Shown: positions 8,650 to 17,241 of the stretch, piece by piece
Numbering within the stretch: the first letter of the stretch is position 1
How the letters are laid out: the number at the start of each line of letters is the position of its first letter
Assembly (NCBI GenBank): GCA_902596605.1
Contig: CACJUU010000016.1
Span: 1 to 34,674, forward strand
DNA length: 34,674 bases
From: an uncultured Alphaproteobacteria bacterium
Lineage (GTDB): Bacteria > Pseudomonadota > Alphaproteobacteria > Rhodobacterales > Rhodobacteraceae
Direction of reading: 5' to 3'
Translations under genes and position numbers: made by a program
Notes under the pieces: generated by a model
What the model saw: the letters and a program-made list of their open reading frames with translations, nothing else
The model's database searches: none
Told to the model about the DNA's origin: nothing

Positions 8650-9318
8650 AATCTTCTCTATTATTTTTCTAGCTTCTTTATTAACAGCATCACTATCAAT
8701 ATTCCTCTCACCTGGAAACATCTTCTTTCTTAACTTTGTCCCCATTGGCTCTGGATATTGAATTAGAACCTTGATCCCTAGTCTTTTATTCTCTTCTTGA
8801 TATGATAGGAACAGCTGATCACACGCTTTTTTTGCCGAATTGTAGGGACCATTAAATTTTTTTGTTCTAGCATCGGAGATATAAACGAATAAACCTTTGG
8901 GATCTCTAGTTAATAATCGATGAAAACATGATATTAATCTAAAGGAAATCATAATTGGTGAAAGTAAATTAATCTCTACCTCTTTCAAAGAAACTTGATT
9001 AATTGGCATCATTTGAAGTGAAGACATAGCACAGTGAATAATTCCATGAAGTTCTCCAAAATTTTCTGATATTCTATTTGATAGTTCTTCAATTGTTCCT
9101 AGCTTTGCTAGATCTATACAAACAAGCGTTACTGACCCTTTTGTTTGTTTTATAGCGTCAGATAAGTCTTCTAATCGATTTTTATTTCTACCGACAGCAA
9201 TAACTTCAGCACCCTCCTCAGCCAACGCGATAGAGATACTAAATCCTAAACCACTGGTTGCTCCTGTTATTAGCACTTTGGATCCAGAAAGCCTCTTAGA
9301 ATTATGATCTACTCTCAT
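8614..9318 (-). CDS. SDR family oxidoreductase (YciK-like)
   Basis: A 235-residue short-chain dehydrogenase/reductase. The cofactor motif TGATSGLG is near residue 18, the active-site Tyr and Lys are in YNSAKKA, and a Ser precedes them in VYISDA. The usual NNAG motif is replaced by HCAMSS. The late segment EPMGTKLRKKMFPGE matches the PGxTRTxxRxxxFPGE region of the YciK group of SDRs, whose substrates are unknown. The start is ATG 9318, sharing TAATG with the stop of cvpA, so translation is probably coupled; a TTG at 9333 is the alternative. In many Alphaproteobacteria an SDR of this kind lies just after cvpA-purF; purF is missing here. Confidence 0.82.
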   Translation of the reverse strand: MRVDHNSKRLSGSKVLITGATSGLGFSISIALAEEGAEVIAVGRNKNRLEDLSDAIKQTKGSVTLVCIDLAKLGTIEELSNRISENFGELHGIIHCAMSSLQMMPINQVSLKEVEINLLSPIMISFRLISCFHRLLTRDPKGLFVYISDARTKKFNGPYNSAKKACDQLFLSYQEENKRLGIKVLIQYPEPMGTKLRKKMFPGERNIDSDAVNKEARKIIEKILMLIRGERIIT

Positions 9319-9878
9319 TACTTTTTTACACAAGTTGTTAACAGATTATCGTAATTGTCAATTATCCACTCTGGAATATTTTGGGGATACTTCATAAGTA
9401 TTTTTTCTTGTACATCTAAAGTGATTGTATTGGACTTAGACAGCCCAACAAATTTCCATGACTCAGAGTCTTTAAACACCTGATTATAGATAATAAGAAA
9501 AATTATTATTATAATAACCCCTCTTAAAAACCCAAAGAGCAAACCAAGAATTTTATTTACCTCGTTAAGGATTGAGGTTTCGATAAAATATGAAATTCTG
9601 TATGTAATGAATGAGATAGAAATAAGAGCTAGTGTGAAGCCCAAAATAAAAGAAAGTATCATCATTAATTCACAGCTATCGCCTAATATGCTCATCACGA
9701 AATCTATTTCGGAAATAGTAGTAAAAATCAGAGGGGAAATAAGATAAGCTACCACGATCGCCAGAAACCAGTTTAAAATTAACAGAACTTCTTTTATGAA
9801 ACCTCGGTAGTAGGCAAAAACCCCTGAAAAAATTATTAATCCGGCTGAAATCAAATCAAAAGAGGACATGGTCTCCAT
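9318..9878 (-). CDS. cvpA: CvpA family membrane protein
   Basis: A 186-residue inner-membrane protein with four to five hydrophobic segments (about 8-27, 30-52, 65-92, 100-125) and the CvpA landmarks FDLISAGLIIFSG, YYRGFIKEVL and LGLLFGFLRG. CvpA is named for colicin V production and has been linked to envelope homeostasis and to purF expression; its biochemical role is unresolved. ATG 9878 has AAAGGAA about 10 bases upstream. A second in-frame ATG lies three codons on. It is followed by the SDR gene with a TAATG overlap and preceded by mlaF with 50 bases between. Confidence 0.85.
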   Translation of the reverse strand: METMSSFDLISAGLIIFSGVFAYYRGFIKEVLLILNWFLAIVVAYLISPLIFTTISEIDFVMSILGDSCELMMILSFILGFTLALISISFITYRISYFIETSILNEVNKILGLLFGFLRGVIIIIIFLIIYNQVFKDSESWKFVGLSKSNTITLDVQEKILMKYPQNIPEWIIDNYDNLLTTCVKK

Positions 9879-9928
9879 TAGCTCAGATTCCTTTGTAGAG
9901 AAATTTAATTAAAAAACTTTTTAAGAAA

Positions 9929-10663
9929 TTATCCATTTAAGAATATCTTTAACAATTTATTTTTGGATAAGATAGCCTGTTTTGGATTTCCAGACCATTC
10001 AACTTTTCCATCATCTAACAGAATAATCTTCGTCGCAAGAAACATTGCCAAATTAATATCGTGGGTGATTGTAATAGCAGTTTTTTTCGAATCCTTTATG
10101 ATTTCACTAATTAAAGAAATTATTTTTTTTGACATTATTGGGTCAAGCCCAGTAGTGGGTTCATCAAAAATCAGAATATCTGGTTCTGAAAATATTGATC
10201 TCGCTATGCCAACCCTTTTTTGCATTCCCCCAGATAATTCAGAGGGGTAGTCTTCAGCTATGTTAGTAGGCAATCCAACCTCTCTTAGCCTTTCAATTGC
10301 TAGTTTTCTAAGCTTGATAATGCTAGGAGACTTTTCATTATATAGTTTTTTAAAAGCAATGTTCTGCCAAATATTATAGCTATCAAATAGCGCATTACTT
10401 TGAAAACAAACACCCAATTTACTTAAAATTTTTTGTCTATCTACATTTCCGCTTATCCGCTTACCATCAAAAAATATTGAACCAGAGCTAATATCTTCCA
10501 GCCCTAATATGCACTTTGCCAACATAGACTTGCCTGCACCTGAACCACCTATGATTACCAAATGCTCCTCTGGCTCTATTGTAAAAGAAATATCCTTTAG
10601 AATCGGTTTAGAATCTATCGCTTTATTTAAGTTTTTCACTTCGATTTTCGATTTTTTGATCAT
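9929..10663 (-). CDS. mlaF: MlaF-type ABC transporter ATPase
   Basis: ATPase of the Mla (Mkl) phospholipid transport system that keeps outer-membrane lipid asymmetry. The 244-residue protein shows Walker A GGSGAGKS (39-46), the signature LSGGMQKR (143-150), Walker B DILIFDEPTTGLDP (162-175) and the H-loop ITHD. GGMQKRVGIAR is typical of the MlaF/TGD3 group. Its ATG is embedded in the mlaE stop (ATGA overlap), so the two are co-translated. No MCE-domain gene (mlaD) follows in this operon, so the substrate-binding partner must be encoded elsewhere. Confidence 0.92.
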   Translation of the reverse strand: MIKKSKIEVKNLNKAIDSKPILKDISFTIEPEEHLVIIGGSGAGKSMLAKCILGLEDISSGSIFFDGKRISGNVDRQKILSKLGVCFQSNALFDSYNIWQNIAFKKLYNEKSPSIIKLRKLAIERLREVGLPTNIAEDYPSELSGGMQKRVGIARSIFSEPDILIFDEPTTGLDPIMSKKIISLISEIIKDSKKTAITITHDINLAMFLATKIILLDDGKVEWSGNPKQAILSKNKLLKIFLNG

Positions 10664-11442
10664 TTATTAAATAAGGCTTCAGTTAAAATATAGTTTGCGG
10701 CAAGAATAGAGATTGAAGACCAAACAACAGAGTTAATAGTTGCTTTCCCCACACCTCGTGCTCCAACTGTTGTATTAAGTCCATGAAATGTCCCCAGCAC
10801 GCCAATGATTAACCCGAAAAAGCCAGCTTTTATTAAACCAGAGACAACATCGGCTAATTCTAGGAATTTAATGGTATTTAATAAATAATTAGATGGATTA
10901 AATTCGAGAGTACTTACGCCAACCAAGAAACCCCCTAAAATGCCAAGAATATCACCAGTGAGTGTTAAGAGTGGTAAGGAAATAATACAAGCAAAAACTC
11001 GGGGTATAATTAGAAAATTGTATGGGTTTGCATTCAGTGTATACAGAGCGTCAATCTGTTCTGTAACTTTCATTGTTCCTATTTCCGCCGATATTGATGA
11101 AGCAACCCGACCGGACATAATCAAACCACATAGCACGGGTCCTAGCTCTCTGCAAATACCAATAGCCACAATTGAAGGAACTACACTTTCGGCATTGAAC
11201 CGAGTTCCTCCAGAATAAATTTGAAGGGCTAAAGCGGCACCGGTAAAAACAGCAGTCAACCCTACAACAGGTAAAGACATAAATCCTATTTGTATTAATT
11301 GACTGAAGAAGGCTTTCGCGTAGAATGGTCCCGTAAATGCATATGATAGTATTTTCCAGGTAAATCTGCTTAAAATACCAATTTTAGACATAAATATTAG
11401 AACTGAGTTACCTATAAGTGCGATATAAAAAATAATTTTCAT
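10660..11442 (-). CDS. mlaE: MlaE-type ABC transporter permease
   Basis: Inner-membrane permease of the MlaEF(DB) phospholipid transporter, 260 residues, with about five or six membrane helices. Family landmarks are VVGLTAVFTGAALALQ, IGICRELGPVLCGLIMSGRV, AEIGTMKVTEQIDAL and the late GVGKATINSVV. These are shared by MlaE, plant TGD1 and YrbE proteins. It lies 8 bases downstream of alr and overlaps mlaF by 4 bases. The position between alr and the cvpA region resembles the arrangement seen in some alphaproteobacterial orders. Confidence 0.93.
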   Translation of the reverse strand: MKIIFYIALIGNSVLIFMSKIGILSRFTWKILSYAFTGPFYAKAFFSQLIQIGFMSLPVVGLTAVFTGAALALQIYSGGTRFNAESVVPSIVAIGICRELGPVLCGLIMSGRVASSISAEIGTMKVTEQIDALYTLNANPYNFLIIPRVFACIISLPLLTLTGDILGILGGFLVGVSTLEFNPSNYLLNTIKFLELADVVSGLIKAGFFGLIIGVLGTFHGLNTTVGARGVGKATINSVVWSSISILAANYILTEALFNK

Positions 11443-11450
11443 ATAATTTC

Positions 11451-12491
11451 CTATTTAGAGTAAACTCTGCTAACTCTTTCACCCAAATTCACTAGCACTT
11501 CATGACTAATGGTTTTACAGTCTTTTGCAAAATCATCAACTTGATATTCAGGTGAAAATACACAAAGATATTTAGGGGTTTGGGGTAAATTTGAAACATC
11601 TACTGTAACGAGATCCATAGAAATTCTACCTATTATGGGGCATGGTATTTTTCCATAGAATAATTTACCTATATTACTCAGTGTTCTCGGTAAACCGTCT
11701 GCATATCCCATTGACAGAGTAGCAACTCTCATCTTATGTTTAGCTCTGAATGTAAAGTTATAACCAACTTGCATATTTTCATCTATAATAAACTCTTGGA
11801 GGACTGGAACCTTTATTTGAATAACTTCTTTCAATCCATTATTCCTAATTCCTCCGTATAACCCAATACCAGGCCGGACCATATCAAAGTGAAACTCTTT
11901 CCCCAATAAAGTTCCATGGCTTGCTGAGATACTTTGACGAATGTTGGGAAAAAAATTGCATAATTTAATGAATAGGTCTTTTTGTGCTTTGTTTTCTTTA
12001 TTGGATGTATCGTCTGCACAAGCTAAATGTGACAAAATCAAATTCAATGGTAGTGATTTTACTATATCGATGTTTTCTAGAAGAGATTGCTCATCCAGTC
12101 CTAAGCGGTTCATACCAGTGTTTAGTTGAATGGCAACCTTTTGTGTTTGATTAAATATTTCAATAAATTTTTGGGCTTCTAAAATGTTATTTATGATTGG
12201 AGTAATATTATGTTCTCTATAAAGATTAGATTTCAGAAAATCAAATCCATTTAAAGTGAATATTTCACAATCCCTTGAGTAACTCCTTACCTTTATTGCT
12301 TCAGAAATAGTAGCTGTAAAAAAACTTCTTACGCCATATCGCTCAATTTCAGGGACTATTTTCGCAATGCCTAGGCCATAAGCGTCTGATTTAACAACAG
12401 CCGATAGCTCGGTATTTTTTTTTAATATTCTTTGAAAAAAATTGATATTACTTTTTAAATTGGCAAGATTAATATGAAGTTCAGGAGACAA
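11451..12491 (-). CDS. alr: Alanine racemase
   Basis: PLP enzyme that interconverts L- and D-alanine for peptidoglycan synthesis. The 346-residue product has the PLP Schiff-base lysine Lys34 in VVKSDAYGLG and the second catalytic residue Tyr244 in VGYNFTF, plus the SMGYADGLPR and GRISMDLVTVDVS segments of the C-terminal beta domain. The start is TTG 12491: the peptide begins at the normal N-terminus and AGGA lies about 8 bases upstream; no nearby ATG is in frame. It follows dnaB by 15 bases, the usual alphaproteobacterial dnaB-alr pair. Confidence 0.95.
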   Translation of the reverse strand: MSPELHINLANLKSNINFFQRILKKNTELSAVVKSDAYGLGIAKIVPEIERYGVRSFFTATISEAIKVRSYSRDCEIFTLNGFDFLKSNLYREHNITPIINNILEAQKFIEIFNQTQKVAIQLNTGMNRLGLDEQSLLENIDIVKSLPLNLILSHLACADDTSNKENKAQKDLFIKLCNFFPNIRQSISASHGTLLGKEFHFDMVRPGIGLYGGIRNNGLKEVIQIKVPVLQEFIIDENMQVGYNFTFRAKHKMRVATLSMGYADGLPRTLSNIGKLFYGKIPCPIIGRISMDLVTVDVSNLPQTPKYLCVFSPEYQVDDFAKDCKTISHEVLVNLGERVSRVYSK

Positions 12492-12506
12492 TTATTATCC
12501 TAAGGC

Positions 12507-13955
12507 TCAATTTTTGACTTGATGGCTCTTTGCCAAATTACCAAATCGTGTAAAACGTCCATCAAAAGCTAAATCAACTGTACCAACTGGACCGTGGCGT
12601 TGCTTTCCAATTATTAACTCTGCTTTCCCATGAATTTGTTCCATTTCCTCTTGCCACTTTATAAGTGCATCGAGGTCTTGATCGCCTGGCTTTTCCCTCT
12701 CTTTATAATACTCTTCTCGAAATATAAACAAAACGACATCAGCATCTTGTTCAATGGAACCACTCTCCCTTAGATCTGCAAGCTGTGGTCTTTTATCATC
12801 TCTATTTTCCACTTGCCGAGAGAGTTGAGATAAAGCTAAGACAGGTATATTCAATTCTTTTGCAATTGCTTTAAGCCCTTGAGTTATTTCAGCAATTTCA
12901 TTAACTCTGTTTTCTCTGTTTGATGAAGCACGTATTAATTGAAGATAATCTATTATCAAAAAATCAAGGCCATGTGTTCTTTTTAGCCTTCTAGCTTTAG
13001 ATGCAATACTTGATATTAAAAGTGCAGGAGTATCATCTATAAAAAATTTACTTTGATCCAGTGATCGAGCAGCATCGACAAACTGATTAAATTCATTTTC
13101 AGATAACTCGCCTCTTCTTATCTGTTCTGAAGGAATTTTGCTTATATCAGATAAAATTCTTGTGGCGAGTTGTGCTGAGGACATTTCAAGTGAAAAGAAG
13201 CCAACACTAGAAGCTTTGCCATATTTCTTATAATTCGCAATCGAAGCATTATATGCGATATTTGTTGCCAAAGCGGTTTTTCCCATAGATGGTCTTCCAG
13301 CAAGAATTATCAAATCTGAATTCTGTAACCCACCCAATTTTTTGTCTATGTCGATAAATCCAGAAGGTATACCCGATACGCCTTGTATATCTGAGTCGAA
13401 AGCTCTGTTAGCCAATTCGATTGCCTCAGTTGCAGCTTTAACAAGAGGCTCAAAGCTTTTTGATTGAGTACCATTTGATGCTACATCATAGAGAGATTGC
13501 TCTGCTTTTATTATAAGTTGAGCAGGAACTGTTTCTTCTGTTATTTTTTGTGCGTCAAGAATTATTTCGTTTCCAATATCAACGAGTTTTCTTCTAACCG
13601 CTAGATCATATATAGCATTTGCATAGTCTTTTGCTGCATAGGCGCTTATAGCCATCGCAGACAATTCGGTAAGCAAAGAAGGAACGTCTATATCATGGAA
13701 ATCTTCATCTGAGTCTAGATATGGTTTTAAAGTAATAGGTGAGACAATCAGCCCTTTTTTTGTTCTGGATGCGATATGGGTGAATATTTTTTTATTTATT
13801 CCGTCATAGAAATGATCTTCATCAATAATGGATTCTATCTCCCCTAAAACTTCACTATTTACTAATAGTAAACCTATCAGAGCTTGCTCGGCTTCAAGAT
13901 TAAAAGTGGAAGATTTGTCTACATCCGACGTTTGATCAAGTTTAACATTATCCAT
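12507..13955 (-). CDS. dnaB: Replicative DNA helicase DnaB
   Basis: Hexameric helicase that unwinds DNA at the replication fork. The 482-residue product has the N-terminal DnaB collar domain (from FNLEAEQALIGLLL, residues 18-31), a linker helix, and the RecA-like motor with Walker A GRPSMGKT (220-227), Walker B DFLIIDYLQL (331-340) and ALSQLSRQVE (374-383). No intein or insertion interrupts it. ATG 13955 is the natural start. A 119-base spacer with a plausible promoter separates it from rplI, so dnaB can be expressed separately from the ribosomal protein genes. Confidence 0.97.
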   Translation of the reverse strand: MDNVKLDQTSDVDKSSTFNLEAEQALIGLLLVNSEVLGEIESIIDEDHFYDGINKKIFTHIASRTKKGLIVSPITLKPYLDSDEDFHDIDVPSLLTELSAMAISAYAAKDYANAIYDLAVRRKLVDIGNEIILDAQKITEETVPAQLIIKAEQSLYDVASNGTQSKSFEPLVKAATEAIELANRAFDSDIQGVSGIPSGFIDIDKKLGGLQNSDLIILAGRPSMGKTALATNIAYNASIANYKKYGKASSVGFFSLEMSSAQLATRILSDISKIPSEQIRRGELSENEFNQFVDAARSLDQSKFFIDDTPALLISSIASKARRLKRTHGLDFLIIDYLQLIRASSNRENRVNEIAEITQGLKAIAKELNIPVLALSQLSRQVENRDDKRPQLADLRESGSIEQDADVVLFIFREEYYKEREKPGDQDLDALIKWQEEMEQIHGKAELIIGKQRHGPVGTVDLAFDGRFTRFGNLAKSHQVKN

Positions 13956-13973
13956 AAGTCTTACCGACGATAG

Positions 13974-14002
13974 TATATACGAACTCTTTTTTTTTTCACC
14001 AA
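13974..14002 (-). promoter_or_regulatory. Candidate sigma-70 promoter for dnaB-alr
   Basis: Read on the minus strand, TTGGTG (13997-14002) and TATATA (13974-13979) are separated by 17 bases that include a run of ten A. The transcript would begin near 13967 and give a short leader before dnaB at 13955. Only two boxes support it, in AT-rich DNA. Confidence 0.35.
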
Positions 14003-14074
14003 GTTAATTATACATACAATCTCTATTTCATAGTAATAGCTTTTTGAGTGTAATAGATTTTATTGGTAAGCAGA

Positions 14075-14707
14075 CTATTCTGTTCCGCTTTGCTCGGGTG
14101 ATTTATTTTCAGAGCTAGTCTCCTCTTTTACTTCTTCAGAGGTAGCCTCTTCAGTTTTTAGCGAAACTCCATCTTCAAGGAGACTTTCGTTCAGCTCCGC
14201 ATTAATTTCATTGGAGCTATTATCTTCATCATTTTTCTTTTCTATATCCGATGTAGTATCTCCTAAGCTTCGTGCCACTTTCAATTTTATTTTGCTTTCA
14301 ACTTCGGGATGCAAAATTATACTCATATCGAATAATCCTAACTCCTTTATGGGTTTGTCTAAAGCGATCTGTCTTCTGCTTAGTGTTATTCCATTTTCAC
14401 CAATTAGGTTTGCTATATCTCTCGTAGTGACCGACCCATACAATACTCCAGTATCAGATGCTGACCTAACAATCAACAAATCAAGAGATTCTACTTCTGC
14501 TCTTATTTTCTCTGCTTTTTCAATCTCGGCTTTATTTTTCTCGAGCAACTTTGCTTTTGTAGTTTCAAAAACTTCTTTGTTCTCTTTCGTTGCTCTCAAA
14601 GCTTTACCACTAGGAATAAGATAGTTTCTACCAAATCCTGGCTTTACTTTAACTGTATCGCCTATATTCCCTAGTTTATTAATTTTTTGAAGTAATATGA
14701 TTTCCAT
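14075..14707 (-). CDS. rplI: 50S ribosomal protein bL9 with acidic tail
   Basis: Ribosomal protein bL9, binding 23S rRNA near the L1 stalk. The N-domain is clear (MEIILLQKINKLGNIGD, then KPGFGRNYLIPSGKA at 22-36), followed by the connecting helix and a C-domain ending near residue 150. The last 60 residues (151-210) are a low-complexity tail with 19 Asp/Glu and only 5 Lys; E. coli bL9 ends at about 149. Acidic C-terminal extensions of bL9 are seen in other Alphaproteobacteria. It lies 8 bases after rpsR in the rpsF-rpsR-rplI operon. Confidence 0.96.
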   Translation of the reverse strand: MEIILLQKINKLGNIGDTVKVKPGFGRNYLIPSGKALRATKENKEVFETTKAKLLEKNKAEIEKAEKIRAEVESLDLLIVRSASDTGVLYGSVTTRDIANLIGENGITLSRRQIALDKPIKELGLFDMSIILHPEVESKIKLKVARSLGDTTSDIEKKNDEDNSSNEINAELNESLLEDGVSLKTEEATSEEVKEETSSENKSPEQSGTE

Positions 14708-14715
14708 TACAGGGC

Positions 14716-14976
14716 CTATTTGACTGCATAAGGCAACAAGCCTAAAAACCTGGCTCGTTTAATTGCAATTGCAAGCTCTCTTTGTTTTTTAGTTGAAACC
14801 GCAGTAATTCTTGACGGTATGATTTTCCCTCTTTCTGAAATAAACTTCTGAAGGGTCCTCACATCCTTGTAGTCAATAGGTTGTGCTCCTTTTTCGGAGA
14901 ACGGACAACTTTTTTGACGCCTAAAATAGTGTTTATTATTGTTTACAGACCTTCTATCATTATACCTTTTTTCCAT
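14716..14976 (-). CDS. rpsR: 30S ribosomal protein bS18
   Basis: Ribosomal protein bS18, partner of bS6 on the 30S platform, 86 residues. Diagnostic segments are [52 protein letters not shown] and the final LGLLPY. Two starts are possible: ATG 14976 (used here) or TTG 14982, two codons earlier and directly abutting the rpsF stop. AGAGG lies 6 bases before the TTG but about 12 before the ATG, so TTG initiation is a real alternative. The difference is only two residues. Confidence 0.95.
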   Translation of the reverse strand: MEKRYNDRRSVNNNKHYFRRQKSCPFSEKGAQPIDYKDVRTLQKFISERGKIIPSRITAVSTKKQRELAIAIKRARFLGLLPYAVK

Positions 14977-14982
14977 ATCCAA

Positions 14983-15330
14983 TCAAGTCCTCTCTTCTTC
15001 GTCTTTATTCCTACTGTTCATCATGATTGAATGACCATCTTTATGCTCTTTAACCTTAACGGTTAAAAATCTCATAATATCTTCATGGATGTTCATTAAA
15101 CGCTCCATCTCAGCCACGGCTTTTGCTTCACTATTTGATTTAAACATAAAATAATGACCCTTCCTGTTTTTATTCATTCTGTAAGCTATTGATCTTAATC
15201 CCCAATATTCGCTTTCAATTACATTTCCACCATTCTCAGTAAGGGTACCTTTAAATTCTTCTGCCAGAGCCTCAGCTTGTACAGATGTTAAATCTTGTCT
15301 ACAAATAAAAACGTGTTCGTAATTAGGCAT
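14983..15330 (-). CDS. rpsF: 30S ribosomal protein bS6
   Basis: Ribosomal protein bS6, 115 residues, binding 16S rRNA as a complex with bS18. Typical segments are MPNYEHVFICRQDLT, EYWGLRSIAYRMNKNRKGHYF and a short charged C-terminal tail. ATG 15330 has AGGA six bases upstream. It is the first gene of the minus-strand operon that runs through rpsR and rplI and faces fabD across a 146-base divergent promoter region. Confidence 0.96.
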   Translation of the reverse strand: MPNYEHVFICRQDLTSVQAEALAEEFKGTLTENGGNVIESEYWGLRSIAYRMNKNRKGHYFMFKSNSEAKAVAEMERLMNIHEDIMRFLTVKVKEHKDGHSIMMNSRNKDEEERT

Positions 15331-15361
15331 TCAAAATCCTTAAAAATAGTTGGTCAAGGTT

Positions 15362-15393
15362 GTTATATACAGCAAAAATAAAAAAGCAAGCAA
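15362..15393 (-). promoter_or_regulatory. Candidate promoter for rpsF-rpsR-rplI
   Basis: On the minus strand two overlapping TTGCTT boxes (15388-15393 and 15384-15389) precede an AT-rich -10 region: TATATA at 15364-15369 (18-base spacer from the first) or TATAAC at 15362-15367 (16-base spacer from the second). The leader to rpsF would be about 25 bases. The call is by inspection only. Confidence 0.38.
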
Positions 15394-15402
15394 ACAGTTG
15401 CA

Positions 15403-15429
15403 TTGTTTAAATGATTATTTTGGTATACA
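15403..15429 (+). promoter_or_regulatory. Candidate promoter for fabD operon
   Basis: The -10 box TATACA (15424-15429) is preceded by TGG, an extended -10 pattern. Weak -35 candidates are TTGTTT at 15403-15408 (15-base spacer) and TTGCAT at 15398-15403 (20-base spacer). It would start a transcript about 40 bases before fabD ATG 15477, in the region shared with rpsF. Confidence 0.35.
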
Positions 15430-15476
15430 CATTATTACAATGCAATTCTTCTAAGAACGAATGCGAGGAAAAGAAT

Positions 15477-16424
15477 ATGAAAAAAGCTTTTTTGTTTCCA
15501 GGCCAAGGATCACAATTTACAGGTATGGGTCAAGAATTAGCAAGCCAGTTTAAGGTGGCCAATGATGTATTTTTGGAAGTTGATGAAGCTCTTGGAGAAA
15601 AATTGTCTGCACTGATGTTTAGAGGCGATATTAAAGAATTAACATTAACAAAAAACGCTCAACCCGCAATTATGGCAGTTTCCATTGCTATTTTGAGGGT
15701 CATGTCATCTAATGGTTTGGATCTTAAAACAATTGATCTTTTAGCTGGGCACTCATTAGGAGAATATAGTGCCCTTTGCGCCTCAGGGGTAGTTTCTCTA
15801 AGGGATACTGCAATAGTATTAAGGAAAAGGGGTATAGCCATGCAAAATGCAGTCTCTGAAGGTGAAGGTTCAATGGTCGCTGTTTTAGGCTTGACTAACG
15901 AAATTGTAAACGAATTTTTAATTACAAGCAAATGTGATAACCATTTGATCCAAGTTGCAAACGATAACGACCCTTCACAAGTGGTTATCTCCGGCGAAAA
16001 GAAAGAAGTAAAGAAGTTCTCTGACTTTTTAAAAAAGAAAAATGCTAAGAGAATTATTAACCTTCCAGTTTCTGCCCCTTTTCACTCTCCTCTTATGAAA
16101 CCGGCTGCGTTAATAATGGAATCTGAGTTGAGAAAGGTCAATTTTTCAAACCCAATAGTTCCAATAATTCAGAATGTTGATTTAAGTATATTAGGTTCAA
16201 CTGAAGGATTGGTGGAGAGTTTAGTCAAACAGATTTGTGGAACAGTAAGATGGAGAGAGAGTTTAATAAAGATGGCAGACGAATATGGCATAAAAAACTT
16301 TTTTGAAATAGGTCCCGGTAAAGTATTGGCTAGCACGGTGAAAAGAACAATTCCTGATGCAACCGTCCTTTCGGTAGGCCTTGCTCCTCAGATCGGACAA
16401 GCATTGGAGATGTTAAATGACTAA
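15477..16424 (+). CDS. fabD: Malonyl-CoA:ACP transacylase FabD
   Basis: Transfers malonyl from CoA to acyl carrier protein, the entry step of type II fatty acid synthesis. The 315-residue product has FPGQGSQ (7-13), the nucleophile Ser93 in GHSLG (91-95) and the catalytic His203 in SAPFHSPLM. ATG 15477 is preceded by GAGGAAA at 15465-15471; an in-frame ATG at 15411 would add 22 non-homologous residues and lies in the promoter region. The last 8 bases overlap fabG, consistent with coupled translation. Confidence 0.96.
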   Translation: MKKAFLFPGQGSQFTGMGQELASQFKVANDVFLEVDEALGEKLSALMFRGDIKELTLTKNAQPAIMAVSIAILRVMSSNGLDLKTIDLLAGHSLGEYSALCASGVVSLRDTAIVLRKRGIAMQNAVSEGEGSMVAVLGLTNEIVNEFLITSKCDNHLIQVANDNDPSQVVISGEKKEVKKFSDFLKKKNAKRIINLPVSAPFHSPLMKPAALIMESELRKVNFSNPIVPIIQNVDLSILGSTEGLVESLVKQICGTVRWRESLIKMADEYGIKNFFEIGPGKVLASTVKRTIPDATVLSVGLAPQIGQALEMLND

Positions 16425-17160
16425 TTTGGAAAACTTAAATATCCTAATTACTGGTGCATCTGGTGGGATAGGAACAAGCCTATCTAAGGCATTTGCTTCA
16501 ACGAAAGCAAATCTCTTTCTTGTCGGATCTTCTGAAGAGAAATTATCCAAGTTACGGAGTGAACTGCCAGCTAGAGAGAATATTAACTATTTTCCCGTTG
16601 ATTTAAGTGAAAGAGAAAATGTAAGTCACTTTTGTGACTCGATAATTGAGAAATATGGAGGAATTAGCATTATTGTTAATAATGCGGGTATTACTGAAGA
16701 TAATCTATTTATGAGAATGACTGACAATGCTTGGGATAAGGTTTTTGCAATTAATCTCGATGCATCGATGATAATTTGCAGAAAGTTCATTCGAGGGATG
16801 ATAAAAAATAAATGGGGGAGAATTGTAAATATTTCGTCTGTAGTTGCATCAACAGGTAATCCAGGGCAAAGCAATTATGTAGCCGCCAAAGGTGCATTGA
16901 ATGGATTAACAAAATCATTGGCAATAGAAGTCGCAACAAGAGGCATTACAGTCAACTGCATATCACCAGGTTTTATTGATACAGCTATGACAGCTAAATT
17001 GACAGATGATCAAAAAGTGAAAATAACTGAAAGGATTCCGATAGGCAGAATGGGGTCTGGCGATGATGTATCAGCTTTGGTGTTATTTCTTGTGACTAAT
17101 GAAGCAGGTTATATTACAGGGCAAAACATACATGTTAATGGAGGCCTTTTCCTAACATAG
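16417..17160 (+). CDS. fabG: 3-oxoacyl-ACP reductase FabG
   Basis: NADPH-dependent ketoreductase of fatty acid elongation, 247 residues, cytoplasmic tetramer. It carries TGASGGIG (12-19), NNAG (88-91), Ser141 in NISSVVA, and Tyr154 and Lys158 in YVAAK. The C-terminus has the ITVNCISPGFIDTAMT and GYITGQNIHVNGG segments typical of FabG and not of other SDRs. It overlaps fabD by 8 bases and is followed by a 147-base gap that carries a candidate acpP promoter. Confidence 0.96.
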   Translation: MTNLENLNILITGASGGIGTSLSKAFASTKANLFLVGSSEEKLSKLRSELPARENINYFPVDLSERENVSHFCDSIIEKYGGISIIVNNAGITEDNLFMRMTDNAWDKVFAINLDASMIICRKFIRGMIKNKWGRIVNISSVVASTGNPGQSNYVAAKGALNGLTKSLAIEVATRGITVNCISPGFIDTAMTAKLTDDQKVKITERIPIGRMGSGDDVSALVLFLVTNEAGYITGQNIHVNGGLFLT

Positions 17161-17202
17161 AGAGTTTTTCTTCATCTTACTCTAAAATTTTCCAGATAAG
17201 TA

Positions 17203-17229
17203 TTGCTTGTTTTCGTAATTATGTATAAA
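17203..17229 (+). promoter_or_regulatory. Candidate promoter for acpP
   Basis: TTGCTT (17203-17208) and TATAAA (17224-17229) with a 15-base spacer lie in the 147-base gap between fabG and acpP. acpP is usually expressed far above its neighbours, so a dedicated promoter is expected; the short spacer makes this call tentative. Confidence 0.35.
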
Positions 17230-17241
17230 AGAAAAATCTAT

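Noticed and set aside
13981-14000. A10 homopolymer before dnaB as a sequencing error or phase-variation tract
   Set aside because: It lies in a spacer, between plausible -35 and -10 boxes; length variation is possible but nothing in this single sequence shows it.
14211-14624. 137-codon plus-strand frame opposite rplI
   Set aside because: Shadow of bL9; Ser- and Phe-rich with no ribosome site and no recognisable domain.
15411-15476. Longer FabD start at ATG 15411
   Set aside because: The extra 22 residues are not family-like and the DNA carries the candidate promoter and the ribosome site for ATG 15477.
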